Positions 17,820 through 27,041 are shown, counted from the first letter of the stretch. The stretch: DNA of 64,000 nucleotides from Streptosporangium lutulentum (GCF_030811455.1 NZ_JAUSQU010000001.1:3906001-3970000); one strand, 5' to 3'. Program-made: numbers and translations. The notes: generated by a model from the letters alone, not told the origin.

Positions 17820-19012
17820 TGGCCCGTCACTGAACCTTGGACGGGTAATTGATCTCCTGGGGTGAACCCGTCAGGCTGGCTGCTTCCGCAAGATAGGGAG
17901 GTGGTCATGGCGCGCCGACCAGAGGTGTTCGTCCGGCCGTTGTCGATGGAGGAAGGCCGCAGACTGCAGCGGATCACGAGGACCGCGAAGGATCCGATCA
18001 AGTTGCGGCGGGCGATCGTGGTGATGATGTCCGGCCAGGGCCAGTCGGTGCCGGACATCACCTCGTTGATGCAGGTCGGTGACGACTACGTCCGTGATGT
18101 CATCCACGCCTTCAACGAGCGGGGGTTTGACGCGCTGGACCCAAAATGGAGCGGGGGCCGTCCCCCGGCGATCAGTGAGCGGGTGCGTGAGCGCATCTGC
18201 CTGATCGCCAAGACGGTCCCCGCTGAGTGGGGCATCGCCGGCATGTCGACCTGGAGCCTGCGCACGCTGGCCGAGCACCTCATCGCCCGAGGGGTGGTGG
18301 CGGCGATCAGCCGCGAGCATCTGCGGCGGATCCTGCGCAAGGGCGGGGTGAGCTGGCAGACCACCACGACGTGGAAGGCATCCACCGACCCGCACTTCAT
18401 CGCCAAGATGCGACGCGTGCTGAAGCTGTATGACAGCCCGCCCGCTGATGGGCGGGTGATCTGCGTCGATGAGCTCGGGCCGCTGAATCTGCTGCCGCGT
18501 AAGGGCAAACGGTGGCGACCTCAGGGTTCACCGGCCCGGCTGCGGGCCACCTACCATCGCTACGACGGCGTCATGCAGATGATCGCGGCCCTGGATCTGG
18601 CCACCGGCAAGCTGTTTTACCGCATCCGCAAACGCAAACGCTGGCGGGAGTTCTTGTCCTTCCTCAAGACGCTTCGGGCGCGCTGGCCTGGCGAAAAACT
18701 GCATGTGATCATGGATAACTACTCGCCGCACAAGCACCGCGAGGTCCGCGCCTGGGCGGCTGCCAACGATGTCGAGCTGGTGTTCCTGCCGACCTATGGC
18801 TCGTGGTTGAACTGGATCGAGTCAGAATTCGCCGCCTTGCGCTACTACGCCCTCAATGGCACTGATCACCGCAGCCATGCCGAGCAGAACGCGGCGATCG
18901 GCGCCTATGTGCGCTGGCGCAACGCCCAAGCCCGGCCCAAGACGAACTTCGCCGCCAGCTCACCCATCAGAAGCTGGACCAGTTACCCGGCCAAGGTTGC
19001 GTGACGGGCCAC
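17819..19012 (+). mobile_element. Second, different IS630-family element, intact
   Basis: A 1194-bp element with 30-bp imperfect inverted repeats (17819-17848 and 18983-19012, 27 of 30 matching; outer end GTGGCCCGTCAC). TA duplications lie at 17817-17818 and 19013-19014. The empty site reads CTAG. It sits in the TAG stop of the sigma factor gene. Its ends and transposase are unrelated in sequence detail to the element at 379-1614. Confidence 0.92.
17907..19004 (+). CDS. IS630-family transposase
   Basis: A single intact 365-residue frame. An N-terminal HTH region (VPDITSLMQVGDDYVRDVIHAF) precedes the DDE domain with VICVDELGPLNLLP, LHVIMDNYSPHKH and YGSWLNWIESEFAALRY supplying D, D and E. ATG 17907 follows GGGAGG with 5-bp spacing. 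Integrity of frame and ends suggests recent arrival and possible activity. Confidence 0.92.
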   Translation: MARRPEVFVRPLSMEEGRRLQRITRTAKDPIKLRRAIVVMMSGQGQSVPDITSLMQVGDDYVRDVIHAFNERGFDALDPKWSGGRPPAISERVRERICLIAKTVPAEWGIAGMSTWSLRTLAEHLIARGVVAAISREHLRRILRKGGVSWQTTTTWKASTDPHFIAKMRRVLKLYDSPPADGRVICVDELGPLNLLPRKGKRWRPQGSPARLRATYHRYDGVMQMIAALDLATGKLFYRIRKRKRWREFLSFLKTLRARWPGEKLHVIMDNYSPHKHREVRAWAAANDVELVFLPTYGSWLNWIESEFAALRYYALNGTDHRSHAEQNAAIGAYVRWRNAQARPKTNFAASSPIRSWTSYPAKVA

Positions 19013-19123
19013 TAGACGGCCCTCGGCACGCTCCCCCGGGCGAAGCGCGCATACGGGCGCAGGTGAGATGAGATCCGGCCGTCACCGGCAATAGTGTTGG
19101 AGATCCACAACGCAGGAGGATCG

Positions 19124-19564
19124 ATGACACCGCCCGGGGACGAAGAGGTTCTGGACAATCCGACGGCATGGGTGGCCAAGCACATCCGCACCTATATCGA
19201 GACCGACGGCAGGAAGGGTCACCTGTACAACGGCATGACCACGCTCCTGCTGAGCACCCGGGGCCGCCGGTCGGGCCTGCTGCGCCGTACGGCGCTCATC
19301 TACGGCCAGGACGGCGACCGCTACCTGCTGGTGGCCTCCAACGGGGGCTCGGCGAACCATCCGGCCTGGTATCTCAACCTGTCCGACGACCCCGGCGTCG
19401 AGATCCAGGTCGGCCCGGACAAATTCGCCGCCCGGGCCCGGACCGCCACCGCCGAGGAGAAGCCGGAACTGTGGCGGAAGATGGCCGAGATCTTCCCGAC
19501 CTATGACAGCTACCAGGCCAAAGCCGGCCGGGAGATCCCGCTGGTGATCATCGAGCGCGTCTGA
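19124..19564 (+). CDS. Deazaflavin (F420)-dependent nitroreductase-family protein
   Basis: A 146-residue Ddn-like split-barrel protein. The family motif GMTTLLLSTRGRRSGLLRRTAL is followed by YLLVASNGGSANHPAWYLNL, which contacts F420 in characterised homologues. ATG 19124 has a clear GGAGGA SD. It stands alone between the IS630 element and the next pair of genes. Members reduce nitroaromatics or quinones with F420H2; the substrate here is unknown. Confidence 0.9.
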   Translation: MTPPGDEEVLDNPTAWVAKHIRTYIETDGRKGHLYNGMTTLLLSTRGRRSGLLRRTALIYGQDGDRYLLVASNGGSANHPAWYLNLSDDPGVEIQVGPDKFAARARTATAEEKPELWRKMAEIFPTYDSYQAKAGREIPLVIIERV

Positions 19565-19721
19565 CGACCCCGGGCCGCGCGCGCCCGACCGTGTGTCGGG
19601 AGTCGCGCGGGCCGGGAAATCATGTCACCGTGATGATGCCGGTCAGGTGAGTTCCTTGATCCGTCCACCGGTCATCCGAGCTAGCGTAAGGCTGGTGCGA
19701 TCGAGGAAGGGAGCTCCTCCC

Positions 19722-20111
19722 ATGCTGTCCAACGGTGACTACGGGGTCCCCGGCTCACTGGCGAGGGTGCTCGCCGACGTCACCGCCGAGCGAACAGCCC
19801 AGGACGCCATGTGGGGCATCCAGGACATCCCCGACGGCACCGGGCCGGAGCATACGAAAGCCGCCGACCAGGCCAAGCAGGACGTCGCCGAGGCGGCGGG
19901 GGAAGATCTGCTGACCTGGCGGCACATCCTGCTCGAAGAGGTGCTTGAGGCCTTCGCCGAAAAAGACCCCGACGCCCTGCGGACCGAGCTGATCCAGGTG
20001 GCGGCCGTCGCCGTGAAATGGGCCCAGGCGCTCGACCGCCGTGACCGGCGGGAGGCAGCCGTACCGGCCGTCACCGGCGAGCGGCCCTCCACCCCGCACG
20101 GCCGGCGATGA
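19722..20111 (+). CDS. MazG-like all-alpha NTP pyrophosphohydrolase-type protein
   Basis: A 129-residue acidic helical protein. RTAQDAMWGIQDIPDGTG at the N-terminus and ILLEEVLEAFAEKDPDALRTE show the EExxE and later acidic pattern of the all-alpha NTP-PPase fold (metal ligands), with VAVKWAQALDRR closing the helix. GGAAGGGAG precedes ATG 19722. It overlaps the following hydrolase gene by ATGA. It could hydrolyse non-canonical nucleotides; function is inferred from fold motif only. Confidence 0.6.
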   Translation: MLSNGDYGVPGSLARVLADVTAERTAQDAMWGIQDIPDGTGPEHTKAADQAKQDVAEAAGEDLLTWRHILLEEVLEAFAEKDPDALRTELIQVAAVAVKWAQALDRRDRREAAVPAVTGERPSTPHGRR

Positions 20112-20875
20112 ACGCCCGGGAACTCGCGCTGACCGGCGCCCACGGGGTGCGGCTGGCCGCGATCCGCGAGGGCGCCAATCCCGAGGCGATCGTCGTGTTC
20201 GCCCACGGATTCCTGTCCGACAAGCACGCGCTCGGCCGGTTCGACCGTCTCGCCGCCCGATACGTCGAGGCCGGCTACTCCACGCTCAGGTTCGACTTCT
20301 CCGGCTGCGGCGCCAGCGGCGACGCGCCGATCACCGACGAGCGGCGGATCGGCGACCTGCGCGCCGTGCTCGACCAGGTGGAGACCTGGGGTTACCGGTG
20401 CGTCGCCCTGCACGGCCACAGCAAGGGCGGGTCCGTCTCCCTTCGCACCCCCGACCCGAGGGTGTCGGCGATGGTCCTGACCGGCGCGCGCACCGCGCCC
20501 GTGTACTACGACTGGTCCGAGCACCTGCCCGCCGACGTCCTGACGGGCATCCGCACGCGCGGCCGCGGCCGCAGCCCGGCCACCGGCTCACGCGCCTTCC
20601 ACCTGCTCACCCAGCAGAGCCTCGACGACTTCGCCACCGTCGACACACGGGAGATCCTCTCCGCGGTCAAGCTGCCCGTCCTGCTGATGTACGGCGACGC
20701 GCCGCACGACCGCGAGGAACTCCTGCTCGCCGAGCACGCGGCCTGCGGGATGAAATACCTCTCCCCCGAGTCGCGGCTGCGGATCATCCACGGCGCCGAC
20801 CACAGCATGGAGGGGCACATCGAGGAGGTCGCCGACCACGGCATCGCCTGGCTGCGGACGCACTGCCCCACCTGA
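20108..20875 (+). CDS. Alpha/beta hydrolase
   Basis: A 255-residue cytosolic alpha/beta hydrolase. VVFAHGFLSDKHA is the oxyanion region. The nucleophile elbow is ALHGHSKGG (Ser). MYGDAPHD is near the expected acid, and IHGADHSMEGH contributes the catalytic His. It is translationally coupled to the MazG-like gene. Similar proteins are annotated as serine aminopeptidase-type or BAAT-like hydrolases; substrate unknown. Confidence 0.85.
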   Translation: MNARELALTGAHGVRLAAIREGANPEAIVVFAHGFLSDKHALGRFDRLAARYVEAGYSTLRFDFSGCGASGDAPITDERRIGDLRAVLDQVETWGYRCVALHGHSKGGSVSLRTPDPRVSAMVLTGARTAPVYYDWSEHLPADVLTGIRTRGRGRSPATGSRAFHLLTQQSLDDFATVDTREILSAVKLPVLLMYGDAPHDREELLLAEHAACGMKYLSPESRLRIIHGADHSMEGHIEEVADHGIAWLRTHCPT

Positions 20876-20969
20876 CCTGCATGGATTTGCCCGGTATTCC
20901 CGGTTCCACCGTACGGCAAAGCCGTGGCCGACCGTGGTTCGGCCGTCGCGCGGGGGGCACCCGATACAC

Positions 20970-22019
20970 ATGCGCGTAGTAGTCGTCGGGGCGACCGGGA
21001 ACGTGGGCACGAGCGTGGTGTCCGCCCTCGCGTCCGATCCACATATCACCTCCATCGTGGGCCTGGCCCGCAGGCTGCCGGACTGGCATCCGGACAAGAC
21101 CACCTGGCACGCCGTGGAGGCCGCCACCGGGGACCTGGCGCCGCACTTCGCCGGGGCCGACGCGGTCATCCACCTGGCGTGGCTGTTCCAGCCCACCCGT
21201 GACCCGGTGACGACCTGGCGGGGCAACGTCATCGGCAGCACCAAGGTCTTCGAGGCCGCGGCGCGGGCACAGGTCTCCGTCCTGATCCACGCCTCCTCCG
21301 TGGGCGCCTACTCCTCCGGGGCCAAGGACCGGCCGGTCACCGAGGACTGGCCCACCCACGGCTGGCCGGGCGCCTCCTACGGCCGCGAGAAGGCCTACGT
21401 CGAGCGCGTGCTCGACGTGTTCGAGCGGGATCATCCGAACATCAGGGTCGTGCGGCTGCGGCCGGGCTTCATCTTCAAACGGGAGGCGGCGACCGGGCAG
21501 CGGCGGCTGTTCGGAGGGCCGCTGGTGCCCCAGCGGGTGATACGGCCCGGCATGATCCCCTTCGTTCCCGACACCCCGGGGCTCGAGTTCCAGACGGTCC
21601 ACACCGACGACGTCGCCGAGGCCTACCGGCTGGCGCTCACCCGGCCGGTGTCGGGCGCCTTCAACATCGCCGCCGACCCGGTGATCACCCCCTCCGTGCT
21701 GGCCGAGCTGCTCGACGCCCGGTTGATGCCCGTCTCGGGCTGGACGCTCAGGAGCACCGTCGCCGCCGCCTGGCGCATGCGCCTGGTCCCCGCGTCGCCG
21801 GACCTGGTCGACCTGGTGCTCAGAATGCCGATCATGGATATCGGCCGGGCCCACACCGAGCTGGGCTGGCGACCGCGCCGCTCCTCCGTCGACGCCCTGC
21901 GGGAGCTGTTCGAGGGTCTGCGCACCTCCGAGGGGATGGACACCCCGCCGCTCTCGCCCGACACCGGCGGTCCCGCGCGGATCCGTGAGATAGCGAGCGG
22001 GGTCGGGAAGCGACCGTGA
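20970..22019 (+). CDS. NAD-dependent epimerase/dehydratase (extended SDR)
   Basis: A 349-residue Rossmann protein. MRVVVVGATGNVGTSVV carries the NAD(P)-binding GxxGxxG. The catalytic Ser/Tyr-Lys region is IHASSVGAYSSG and YGREKAYVE; the YxxxK is thus replaced by YGREK. The C-terminal half lacks recognisable sugar-nucleotide motifs. ATG 20970 fits the conserved N-terminus. No operon partner is evident. Confidence 0.85.
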   Translation: MRVVVVGATGNVGTSVVSALASDPHITSIVGLARRLPDWHPDKTTWHAVEAATGDLAPHFAGADAVIHLAWLFQPTRDPVTTWRGNVIGSTKVFEAAARAQVSVLIHASSVGAYSSGAKDRPVTEDWPTHGWPGASYGREKAYVERVLDVFERDHPNIRVVRLRPGFIFKREAATGQRRLFGGPLVPQRVIRPGMIPFVPDTPGLEFQTVHTDDVAEAYRLALTRPVSGAFNIAADPVITPSVLAELLDARLMPVSGWTLRSTVAAAWRMRLVPASPDLVDLVLRMPIMDIGRAHTELGWRPRRSSVDALRELFEGLRTSEGMDTPPLSPDTGGPARIREIASGVGKRP

Positions 22020-22096
22020 GCGCTCCGACCCCGTAGGCGGCCCGAAAAAGCCCCCGTGCGGGCGGTGGAAGCCGGATCACCGGGAAGCATCCCCCC

Positions 22097-22996
22097 ATGA
22101 GGAAGATTGTCGCGGGGACGGCCTCCTGGACCGACAGGTCGCTGCTGGAGTCGGGCTGGTATCCCGACGACGCCTCGACCCCGGCGAAACGCCTGGCCTA
22201 CTACGCGTCGCGGTTCCCGCTCGTGGAGGTGGACGCCACCTACTACCACCCTCCGGCGCAGCGCACCGCGGAGGCGTGGCGGGACCGCACGCCGCCGGAC
22301 TTCACCTTCGACATCAAGGCCTTCTCCCTGCTGACCGGGCACCCCACCCGGCCCGACGCCCTCTACAAGGACCTGCGGGAGAGACTCGGCACGCCGAAGC
22401 GGAACCTCTACCTCGACGACGTGCCGCCGGAGATCGTCGAGGAGGTCTGGCAGCGGTTCCTCGGCGCGCTGACGCCCCTGCACGAGGCGGGAAAGCTGGG
22501 AGCCGTGCTCTTCCAGTTCCCTCCGTGGTTCCCGATCGGAGAGCGCAACAGGCGCTACATCCTGGAGTGCGCGCGGCGCTGCCGGCCGATGCGCGTCAGC
22601 GTCGAGTTCCGCAACCACACCTGGATGGAGGAGGAGAACCGCGTCGCCACCCTTGAGTTCCTCTCCGCGAACGACCTCTCCTACGTCTGCGTCGACATGC
22701 CGCAGGGCCATCCGTCGTCGATCCCGCCGGTCCTGGCCGCCACCTCCGACCTCGTGGTGGCGCGGTTCCACGGGCATTCCGAGCGGTGGAACAGCAAGAA
22801 GATCGAGGAACGCTTCGCCTATCTGTACTCGGAGGCGGAGCTCAGACGGTTGGCGGCCGGGATCCTCCGGCTCGCGGAGGACGCCGAGGTCACCCACGTG
22901 ATCTTCAACAACTGCTGCGCGGACGCCTCCCAGCGCAACGCCGCCCGGTTCCTCGCCCTCGTCGACGAACTCAGCGGGCAGCGAACCCCCGGCTGA
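22097..22996 (+). CDS. DUF72 (YecE-like) TIM-barrel protein
   Basis: A 299-residue DUF72 protein. Motifs seen are GTASWTDRSLLESGWYP, FPLVEVDATYYHPP, FDIKAFSLLTGHPTRP, VLFQFPPWF, VEFRNHTWM and VARFHGHSERWN. The family has a conserved barrel of uncertain function. It starts at the ATG closest to the family N-terminus and ends 50 bp before the convergent whiB gene. Confidence 0.88.
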   Translation: MRKIVAGTASWTDRSLLESGWYPDDASTPAKRLAYYASRFPLVEVDATYYHPPAQRTAEAWRDRTPPDFTFDIKAFSLLTGHPTRPDALYKDLRERLGTPKRNLYLDDVPPEIVEEVWQRFLGALTPLHEAGKLGAVLFQFPPWFPIGERNRRYILECARRCRPMRVSVEFRNHTWMEEENRVATLEFLSANDLSYVCVDMPQGHPSSIPPVLAATSDLVVARFHGHSERWNSKKIEERFAYLYSEAELRRLAAGILRLAEDAEVTHVIFNNCCADASQRNAARFLALVDELSGQRTPG

Positions 22997-23046
22997 ACAC
23001 CGGAGCGGCCGCTGCCTCGCCCCGCTCCCTCACCCCTCGTCTCGTG

Positions 23047-23319
23047 TCATCTGACCTCGCGCCGCATCTGCGACATGGTCGCTCTGCGCTCCTCCGGGGT
23101 GGTACCTCCCCACACGCCGTACATCTGCTGGGTGCTCAGGGCGTACTCCAGGCAGCGCCCGCGCACGGGGCAGCGACGGCAGACGGCTTTGGCGCGTTCG
23201 TACTGCACCTGGCCGGGCCCCTCGGCGGAGACGGGGAAGAACAGCTCGGGATCTTCGCCAAGACAGGAGGAACGGCGAGACCAGTGGACGATTGGAATGA
23301 CTTTGTTCTGGACATACAT
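23047..23319 (-). CDS. WhiB-family iron-sulfur transcription factor
   Basis: A 90-residue WhiB-like protein. Cys19, Cys47, Cys50 and Cys56 give the C-X27-C-X2-C-X5-C pattern that binds a 4Fe-4S cluster. GVWGGTTPEERR is the invariant turn, followed by a basic tail. WhiB proteins bind region 4 of the primary sigma factor. A hairpin with a T-run lies about 95-125 bp upstream of the start (23413-23442). Subtype (WhiB1-7) is not certain. Confidence 0.93.
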   Translation of the reverse strand: MYVQNKVIPIVHWSRRSSCLGEDPELFFPVSAEGPGQVQYERAKAVCRRCPVRGRCLEYALSTQQMYGVWGGTTPEERRATMSQMRREVR

Positions 23320-23412
23320 AGCGATCCAAGTGGAAGTGGCGGCGACTCACGATTGGCGGCTCAGCTTCTTGATCGGGTGCCCACTGTAATCCCATATATA
23401 CCTTTTCGGGTG

Positions 23413-23442
23413 AAAAATCACAGGGCTTTGACCTGTGGTTTT
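23413..23442 (-). terminator. Hairpin plus U-tract in the whiB leader region
   Basis: On the minus strand 23442-23432 pairs with 23424-23414 (11 bp, one G-U type mismatch, arm AAAACCACAGG) and is followed by ATTTTT. No gene lies directly upstream on this strand within 170 bp, so it could be a leader attenuator of whiB or an orphan terminator. The surrounding 298-bp gap 23320-23617 is the least GC-rich intergenic stretch nearby. Confidence 0.4.
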
Positions 23443-23617
23443 CCGAGAAAAGGGTCCCCGGCCTCGTTGGTCTCCCCTCTCGCGACGAAGCGTTCACGAA
23501 GGCCGCGGCCCTCACCGGCGATCAGCCGCCGACGGCCTGGCGCGCCCGCCCACGGGCACGCGGTGGGTCGTCTTCAGACCGGTCACGTCGCGCGGGCCGT
23601 TCCCGGCGAACCGGAGG

Positions 23618-24628
23618 TCAGGTCACCGCCGAGCGCCGCAGCAGGGAGATGACCGCCCGCTCCACCTCGCCATGCGTGGCCGGCTGCCCAAACCCGACAT
23701 CGGCGCCCAGCCCGCCGAGCACCCGCGTGATGGTCCGGCCCTCCTCGTAGGCCTCGATGACGCGCGGATCGACGTAGGAGGCCCGTGCGACGGCCGGGGT
23801 GTTGCCCAGATAGTCGGCCACCTCGTCGATCACCCGGCTGAGCGCCTTCCTCCTGCCGTTGCCGGAACGGGCCCGCCAGGAGACCGCCAGCCCCACGGCG
23901 GCCAGCACCGTCGCGTGCCAGGTCCTGAAGTCCTTGGCCGACACCTCGAAGTCGAACGCCTCGCGCAGATAGGCGTTGATGTCGTCGCTGCGCACGTCGG
24001 CCCAGCCGGAACCGTCCCTGTAGCGCAACAGCTCCCCCTCGCCCGCGGCCCTGTCCAAGGCGTTGATCACCTTGCACACGTCCGCGTCGGCGATCTCCAC
24101 CTCTCTGAATTTGCCGCCCTTGGCCGGATAACCGCAGACGACACGCCCCGCCGTACAGGTGACGTGTTCCGTCCGGAGCGTGGCCAGCCCGAAGGAGTCG
24201 TAGGACTCCCCTCCCACCCGGAAGAACCCGATGTCGAGCATCCGCGCCGCGGCGGCCAGCACCCGCTCCCGCGTCAGCCCCCGCCGCTCCAGATCCTCGG
24301 CGACCCGCTGCCGGAACTCCGGCAGCCGCTCGGCCACCTCCAGCACCCGGTCGAACTTCGCCCGGTCCTGCTCCACGCGCCAGACGTCGTGATAGCGGTA
24401 CTGGCGCCGCCCCGCCGCGTCGCTGCCGACCGCCTGGATGTGCCCGTCCGCCGACCGGCAGATCCAGACGTCGGTCCAGGCCGGCGGGATCGCCAGCGCC
24501 TCGATCCGGTCGAGGGTACGGCGGTCGCGGACCTGTCCCCCGCCGGAACGGTGGTAGCTGAAGCCCCTGCCCCTGCGCCGCCGCAGGATGCCCGGCTCCG
24601 CCGGGTCGCTGTGCCGAAGTTCGCTCAC
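23618..24628 (-). CDS. DNA topoisomerase IB (poxvirus-like)
   Basis: A 336-residue type IB topoisomerase. The N-terminal domain has GFSYHRSGGGQVRDRRTLDRI and ALAIPPAWTDVWICR. The catalytic domain has RVGGESYDSFGLATLR and KDFRTWHATVLAA, with the nucleophile Tyr285 in NTPAVARASYVDPRVIEAYE. It relaxes supercoils by transient 3'-phosphotyrosyl nicking. Such genes are patchily distributed in bacteria and are often found in actinomycetes. Confidence 0.93.
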   Translation of the reverse strand: MSELRHSDPAEPGILRRRRGRGFSYHRSGGGQVRDRRTLDRIEALAIPPAWTDVWICRSADGHIQAVGSDAAGRRQYRYHDVWRVEQDRAKFDRVLEVAERLPEFRQRVAEDLERRGLTRERVLAAAARMLDIGFFRVGGESYDSFGLATLRTEHVTCTAGRVVCGYPAKGGKFREVEIADADVCKVINALDRAAGEGELLRYRDGSGWADVRSDDINAYLREAFDFEVSAKDFRTWHATVLAAVGLAVSWRARSGNGRRKALSRVIDEVADYLGNTPAVARASYVDPRVIEAYEEGRTITRVLGGLGADVGFGQPATHGEVERAVISLLRRSAVT

Positions 24629-24745
24629 GCGTTGCGTCTACCCGGGAAGAACATCTTCATGACGGAGAACACCGGACCCGGCTCCGCGCTCCAGGACGCC
24701 GTGTCGCCGCCCCGGCCGGAAACGCCCGCCCCGGCGACGGTCCGC

Positions 24746-24773
24746 CGGGGCGGCCACCGGACCGGCCGCCCCG
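24746..24773 (-). terminator. Hairpin after the kinase-like membrane protein gene
   Basis: A 10-bp perfect GC stem (24746-24755 with 24764-24773; CGGGGCGGCC) lies directly downstream of the minus-strand gene ending at 24787. No T-tract. Confidence 0.5.
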
Positions 24774-24786
24774 CCGGCGGATCGCC

Positions 24787-25545
24787 CTAAATGGGCTCGC
24801 CCTCGTCCTCGTCGCCCTCCTGAGGCCCGGGAGTGCCGGTCCCGCTCCGGCCGGGGGACGGGGTGGGCTGCCCGGGAACCGGCGTCGTCGGGACCGGCGG
24901 CGGGGTCGGCACGAACACCGTCGCGGGCAACGGCCTCAGCGGCGGCTCGACCTCCTCGGCCCTGCGCAACAGCAGCCAGAGCATCACCGTCAGCAACACC
25001 AGCAGCACGGTCAGCACGACCGAGGCGATGATCACCGACCGCTGGGTCTCCGTGGGCGGCGGCGCGCCCTTGGGCGGCGGGGGCAGGGCGGGCGAACGAT
25101 CACTCGCCCAGTGCGGCGCGAAGTCCGGGCCGTGCTCCTCACCGATCAGCGTGCCGCTCACCAGCACCGGTTCGAGGAACCACTCGGCCCCCGCCCGGTC
25201 AGGCTCGTACGGCGTGACCACCCACGGAGCGCTCCCCCCGTCCATCGCCAGCACCTGAGGGGTCGTGTCGGCCACCGCGGTGCGTCCTCGCGCGGCCCTG
25301 GCCATCCACCCCCACATGCCGGAACGGCTGGCCATCGCCTCACGGATCCCGCTGACGAACCGGTCACGGGCGGCGGGATCGAGCGCGGCGCCCCTGGTCA
25401 GCACGGCGACCGAGACCGCCCGGCCGTCGGGCCCCCTCCCGAGGTAGACCAGCCCCGCAGGACCCACCCGCAGCCGGGCCTGCATGAGAAAAGGCCCCAG
25501 GTGGGGTGGGTCATCGTATTGGAGCGGACTGGCCACGTCTGCCAT
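24787..25545 (-). CDS. Membrane protein with degenerate Ser/Thr kinase-like N-terminus
   Basis: A 252-residue protein. The first about 100 residues (DDPPHLGPFLMQARLRVG, then LVYLGRGPDGRAVSVAVL) resemble the glycine loop and first strands of an actinomycete Ser/Thr kinase N-lobe, but the lysine and all later kinase motifs are absent. One transmembrane helix (SVIIASVVLTVLLVLLTVML) follows a proline-rich linker. The C-terminus is a long Pro/Thr/Gly-rich tail ending in an acidic cluster. It is divergent from the moxR gene at 128 bp and may be a sensory or scaffolding partner. Function unknown. Confidence 0.55.
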   Translation of the reverse strand: MADVASPLQYDDPPHLGPFLMQARLRVGPAGLVYLGRGPDGRAVSVAVLTRGAALDPAARDRFVSGIREAMASRSGMWGWMARAARGRTAVADTTPQVLAMDGGSAPWVVTPYEPDRAGAEWFLEPVLVSGTLIGEEHGPDFAPHWASDRSPALPPPPKGAPPPTETQRSVIIASVVLTVLLVLLTVMLWLLLRRAEEVEPPLRPLPATVFVPTPPPVPTTPVPGQPTPSPGRSGTGTPGPQEGDEDEGEPI

Positions 25546-25672
25546 GAAAGCACACCCCGGCGATCACATCGCGCCCGTGTGCGGTACTGACAGCGAACCC
25601 ACATGGGTACTGTCAGAAAATACGAAGCCGACCAGCCGTGCGACCCGGCATCTCATTTGGTGGAATATCAAC

Positions 25673-26677
25673 ATGACCGTCGCCGAAGAACTGCCGAGCG
25701 AAATCGACACCACGCTGTTGCGCGATGCCCTGACCGAGGTTCGGCGGGTCATCGTAGGCCAGGACCACATGGTGGAACGGTTGCTCGTGGCGCTCCTCGC
25801 CCGAGGCCACTGCCTGCTGGAAGGAGTGCCCGGCGTCGCCAAGACCCTGGCCGCCTCCACCCTGGCCACCGTGATCGGCGGCGACTTCGCCCGCATCCAG
25901 TTCACTCCCGACCTCGTCCCCAGCGACATCGTGGGAACCCGCGTCTACCACCCCTCCCGCGAGGTCTTCGACATCGAGCTCGGTCCGGTGTTCGTCAACT
26001 TCCTGCTCGCCGACGAGATCAACCGGGCCCCGGCCAAGGTGCAGTCCGCCCTCCTGGAGGTCATGGCCGAACGACAGGTGACCCTGGCCGGGAAGACCCA
26101 CCCGCTGCCCAGGCCGTTCATCGTGCTGGCCACCCAGAACCCGATCGAGTCCGAGGGCGTCTACCCCCTCCCCGAGGTCCAGCGCGACCGCTTCCTGTTC
26201 AAGATCCGCATCACCCACCCCAGCGCGCACGAGGAGCTGGAGATCCTCCACCGGATGAGCGTGACCCCTCCGACGCCCCGGCGGGTGCTCGACCCCGTGC
26301 GACTGGCCGCGCTGCAGAAGACGGCCGACCAGGTCTCCGTGCACCAGCTCGTCGCCGACTACGTGGTCAGGCTGGTGATGGCCACCCGCTCCCCCGGCGA
26401 CTACGGCCTGGCCGAGCTGGAGGAGAACATCGAGATCGGGGTCAGCCCGCGCGCCACGCTGGGCCTGGTCGCCGCCGGACGCGGCCTGGCCCTGCTGCGG
26501 GGCCGCGACTACCTCCTTCCCGACGACGTGCGCGACGTGGCCGTGGACGTGATGTCCCACCGGCTGATGCTCACCTTCGACGCGCTGGCCGACGGGGTGG
26601 ACCCCGAGGACGTCGTCAGGCAGATCCTGGCAGCCGTCCCGCCCCCCCTCGTGGTCTGGAACCAGGGCCCCCGGTGA
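25673..26677 (+). CDS. MoxR-family AAA+ ATPase
   Basis: A 334-residue AAA+ chaperone. Walker A region is LLEGVPGVAKTLAA, Walker B LLADEINRAPAKVQSALLEV, sensor 1 VLATQNPIESEGVYPLPEV, and an arginine finger lies in DRFLFKI. The C-terminal lid contains GVSPRATLGL. It is first in a MoxR-DUF58-VWA module; such ATPases act on VWA-domain partners in metal insertion, envelope stress or protein assembly. The SD sequence before ATG 25673 is weak. Confidence 0.93.
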   Translation: MTVAEELPSEIDTTLLRDALTEVRRVIVGQDHMVERLLVALLARGHCLLEGVPGVAKTLAASTLATVIGGDFARIQFTPDLVPSDIVGTRVYHPSREVFDIELGPVFVNFLLADEINRAPAKVQSALLEVMAERQVTLAGKTHPLPRPFIVLATQNPIESEGVYPLPEVQRDRFLFKIRITHPSAHEELEILHRMSVTPPTPRRVLDPVRLAALQKTADQVSVHQLVADYVVRLVMATRSPGDYGLAELEENIEIGVSPRATLGLVAAGRGLALLRGRDYLLPDDVRDVAVDVMSHRLMLTFDALADGVDPEDVVRQILAAVPPPLVVWNQGPR

Positions 26678-26711
26678 ACCCGCGCGCAGCGACGCGATCA
26701 ACCCACGAGGA

Positions 26712-27041
26712 GGCGCCGGTGAACTGGACTGAGGACCGCCGTGAGGGCGCGCCGGTGAACTGGACTGAGGAACGCGGGAGCGGAGCGGACGCGTGACGAG
26801 GGAAGATCACCGGGTAAGAGCGCCCGAACCGCGACGCGCAGCGTCGCCATCAGCGCAGAGCGAAGCGGATGAGGGACGAGGGAAGCCACCGGTCACCAGC
26901 CCCCGAGCCGCGACGCGCAGCGACGCATTGAGCACGCGAGGGGGCGCCGGTGAGCTGGACTGAGGACCGAAGGAGCGAAGCGGATGAGGGACGAGGGAAG
27001 CCACCGGTCACCAGCCCCCGAGCCGCGGCGCGCAGCGACGC
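26712..27041 (+). repeat. Degenerate tandem repeat carrying the DUF58 translation start
   Basis: A 69-bp unit at 26858-26926 recurs at 26973-27041 with one mismatch, and a degenerate copy covers about 26775-26845. A second block (GGCGCCGGTGAACTGGACTG and following GAGGA) occurs at 26712 and near 26748, and as GGCGCCGGTGAGCTGGACTG at 26943. Each second-block copy contains a GTG start with an upstream purine-rich SD. The first two copies open a 25-codon dead-end frame (from GTG 26719 to a stop near 26796). The third copy supplies the start of DUF58. Confidence 0.85.

Noticed and set aside
26712-27041. CRISPR array
   Set aside because: Units are adjacent, diverged and contain coding signals; there are no unique spacers of constant length.
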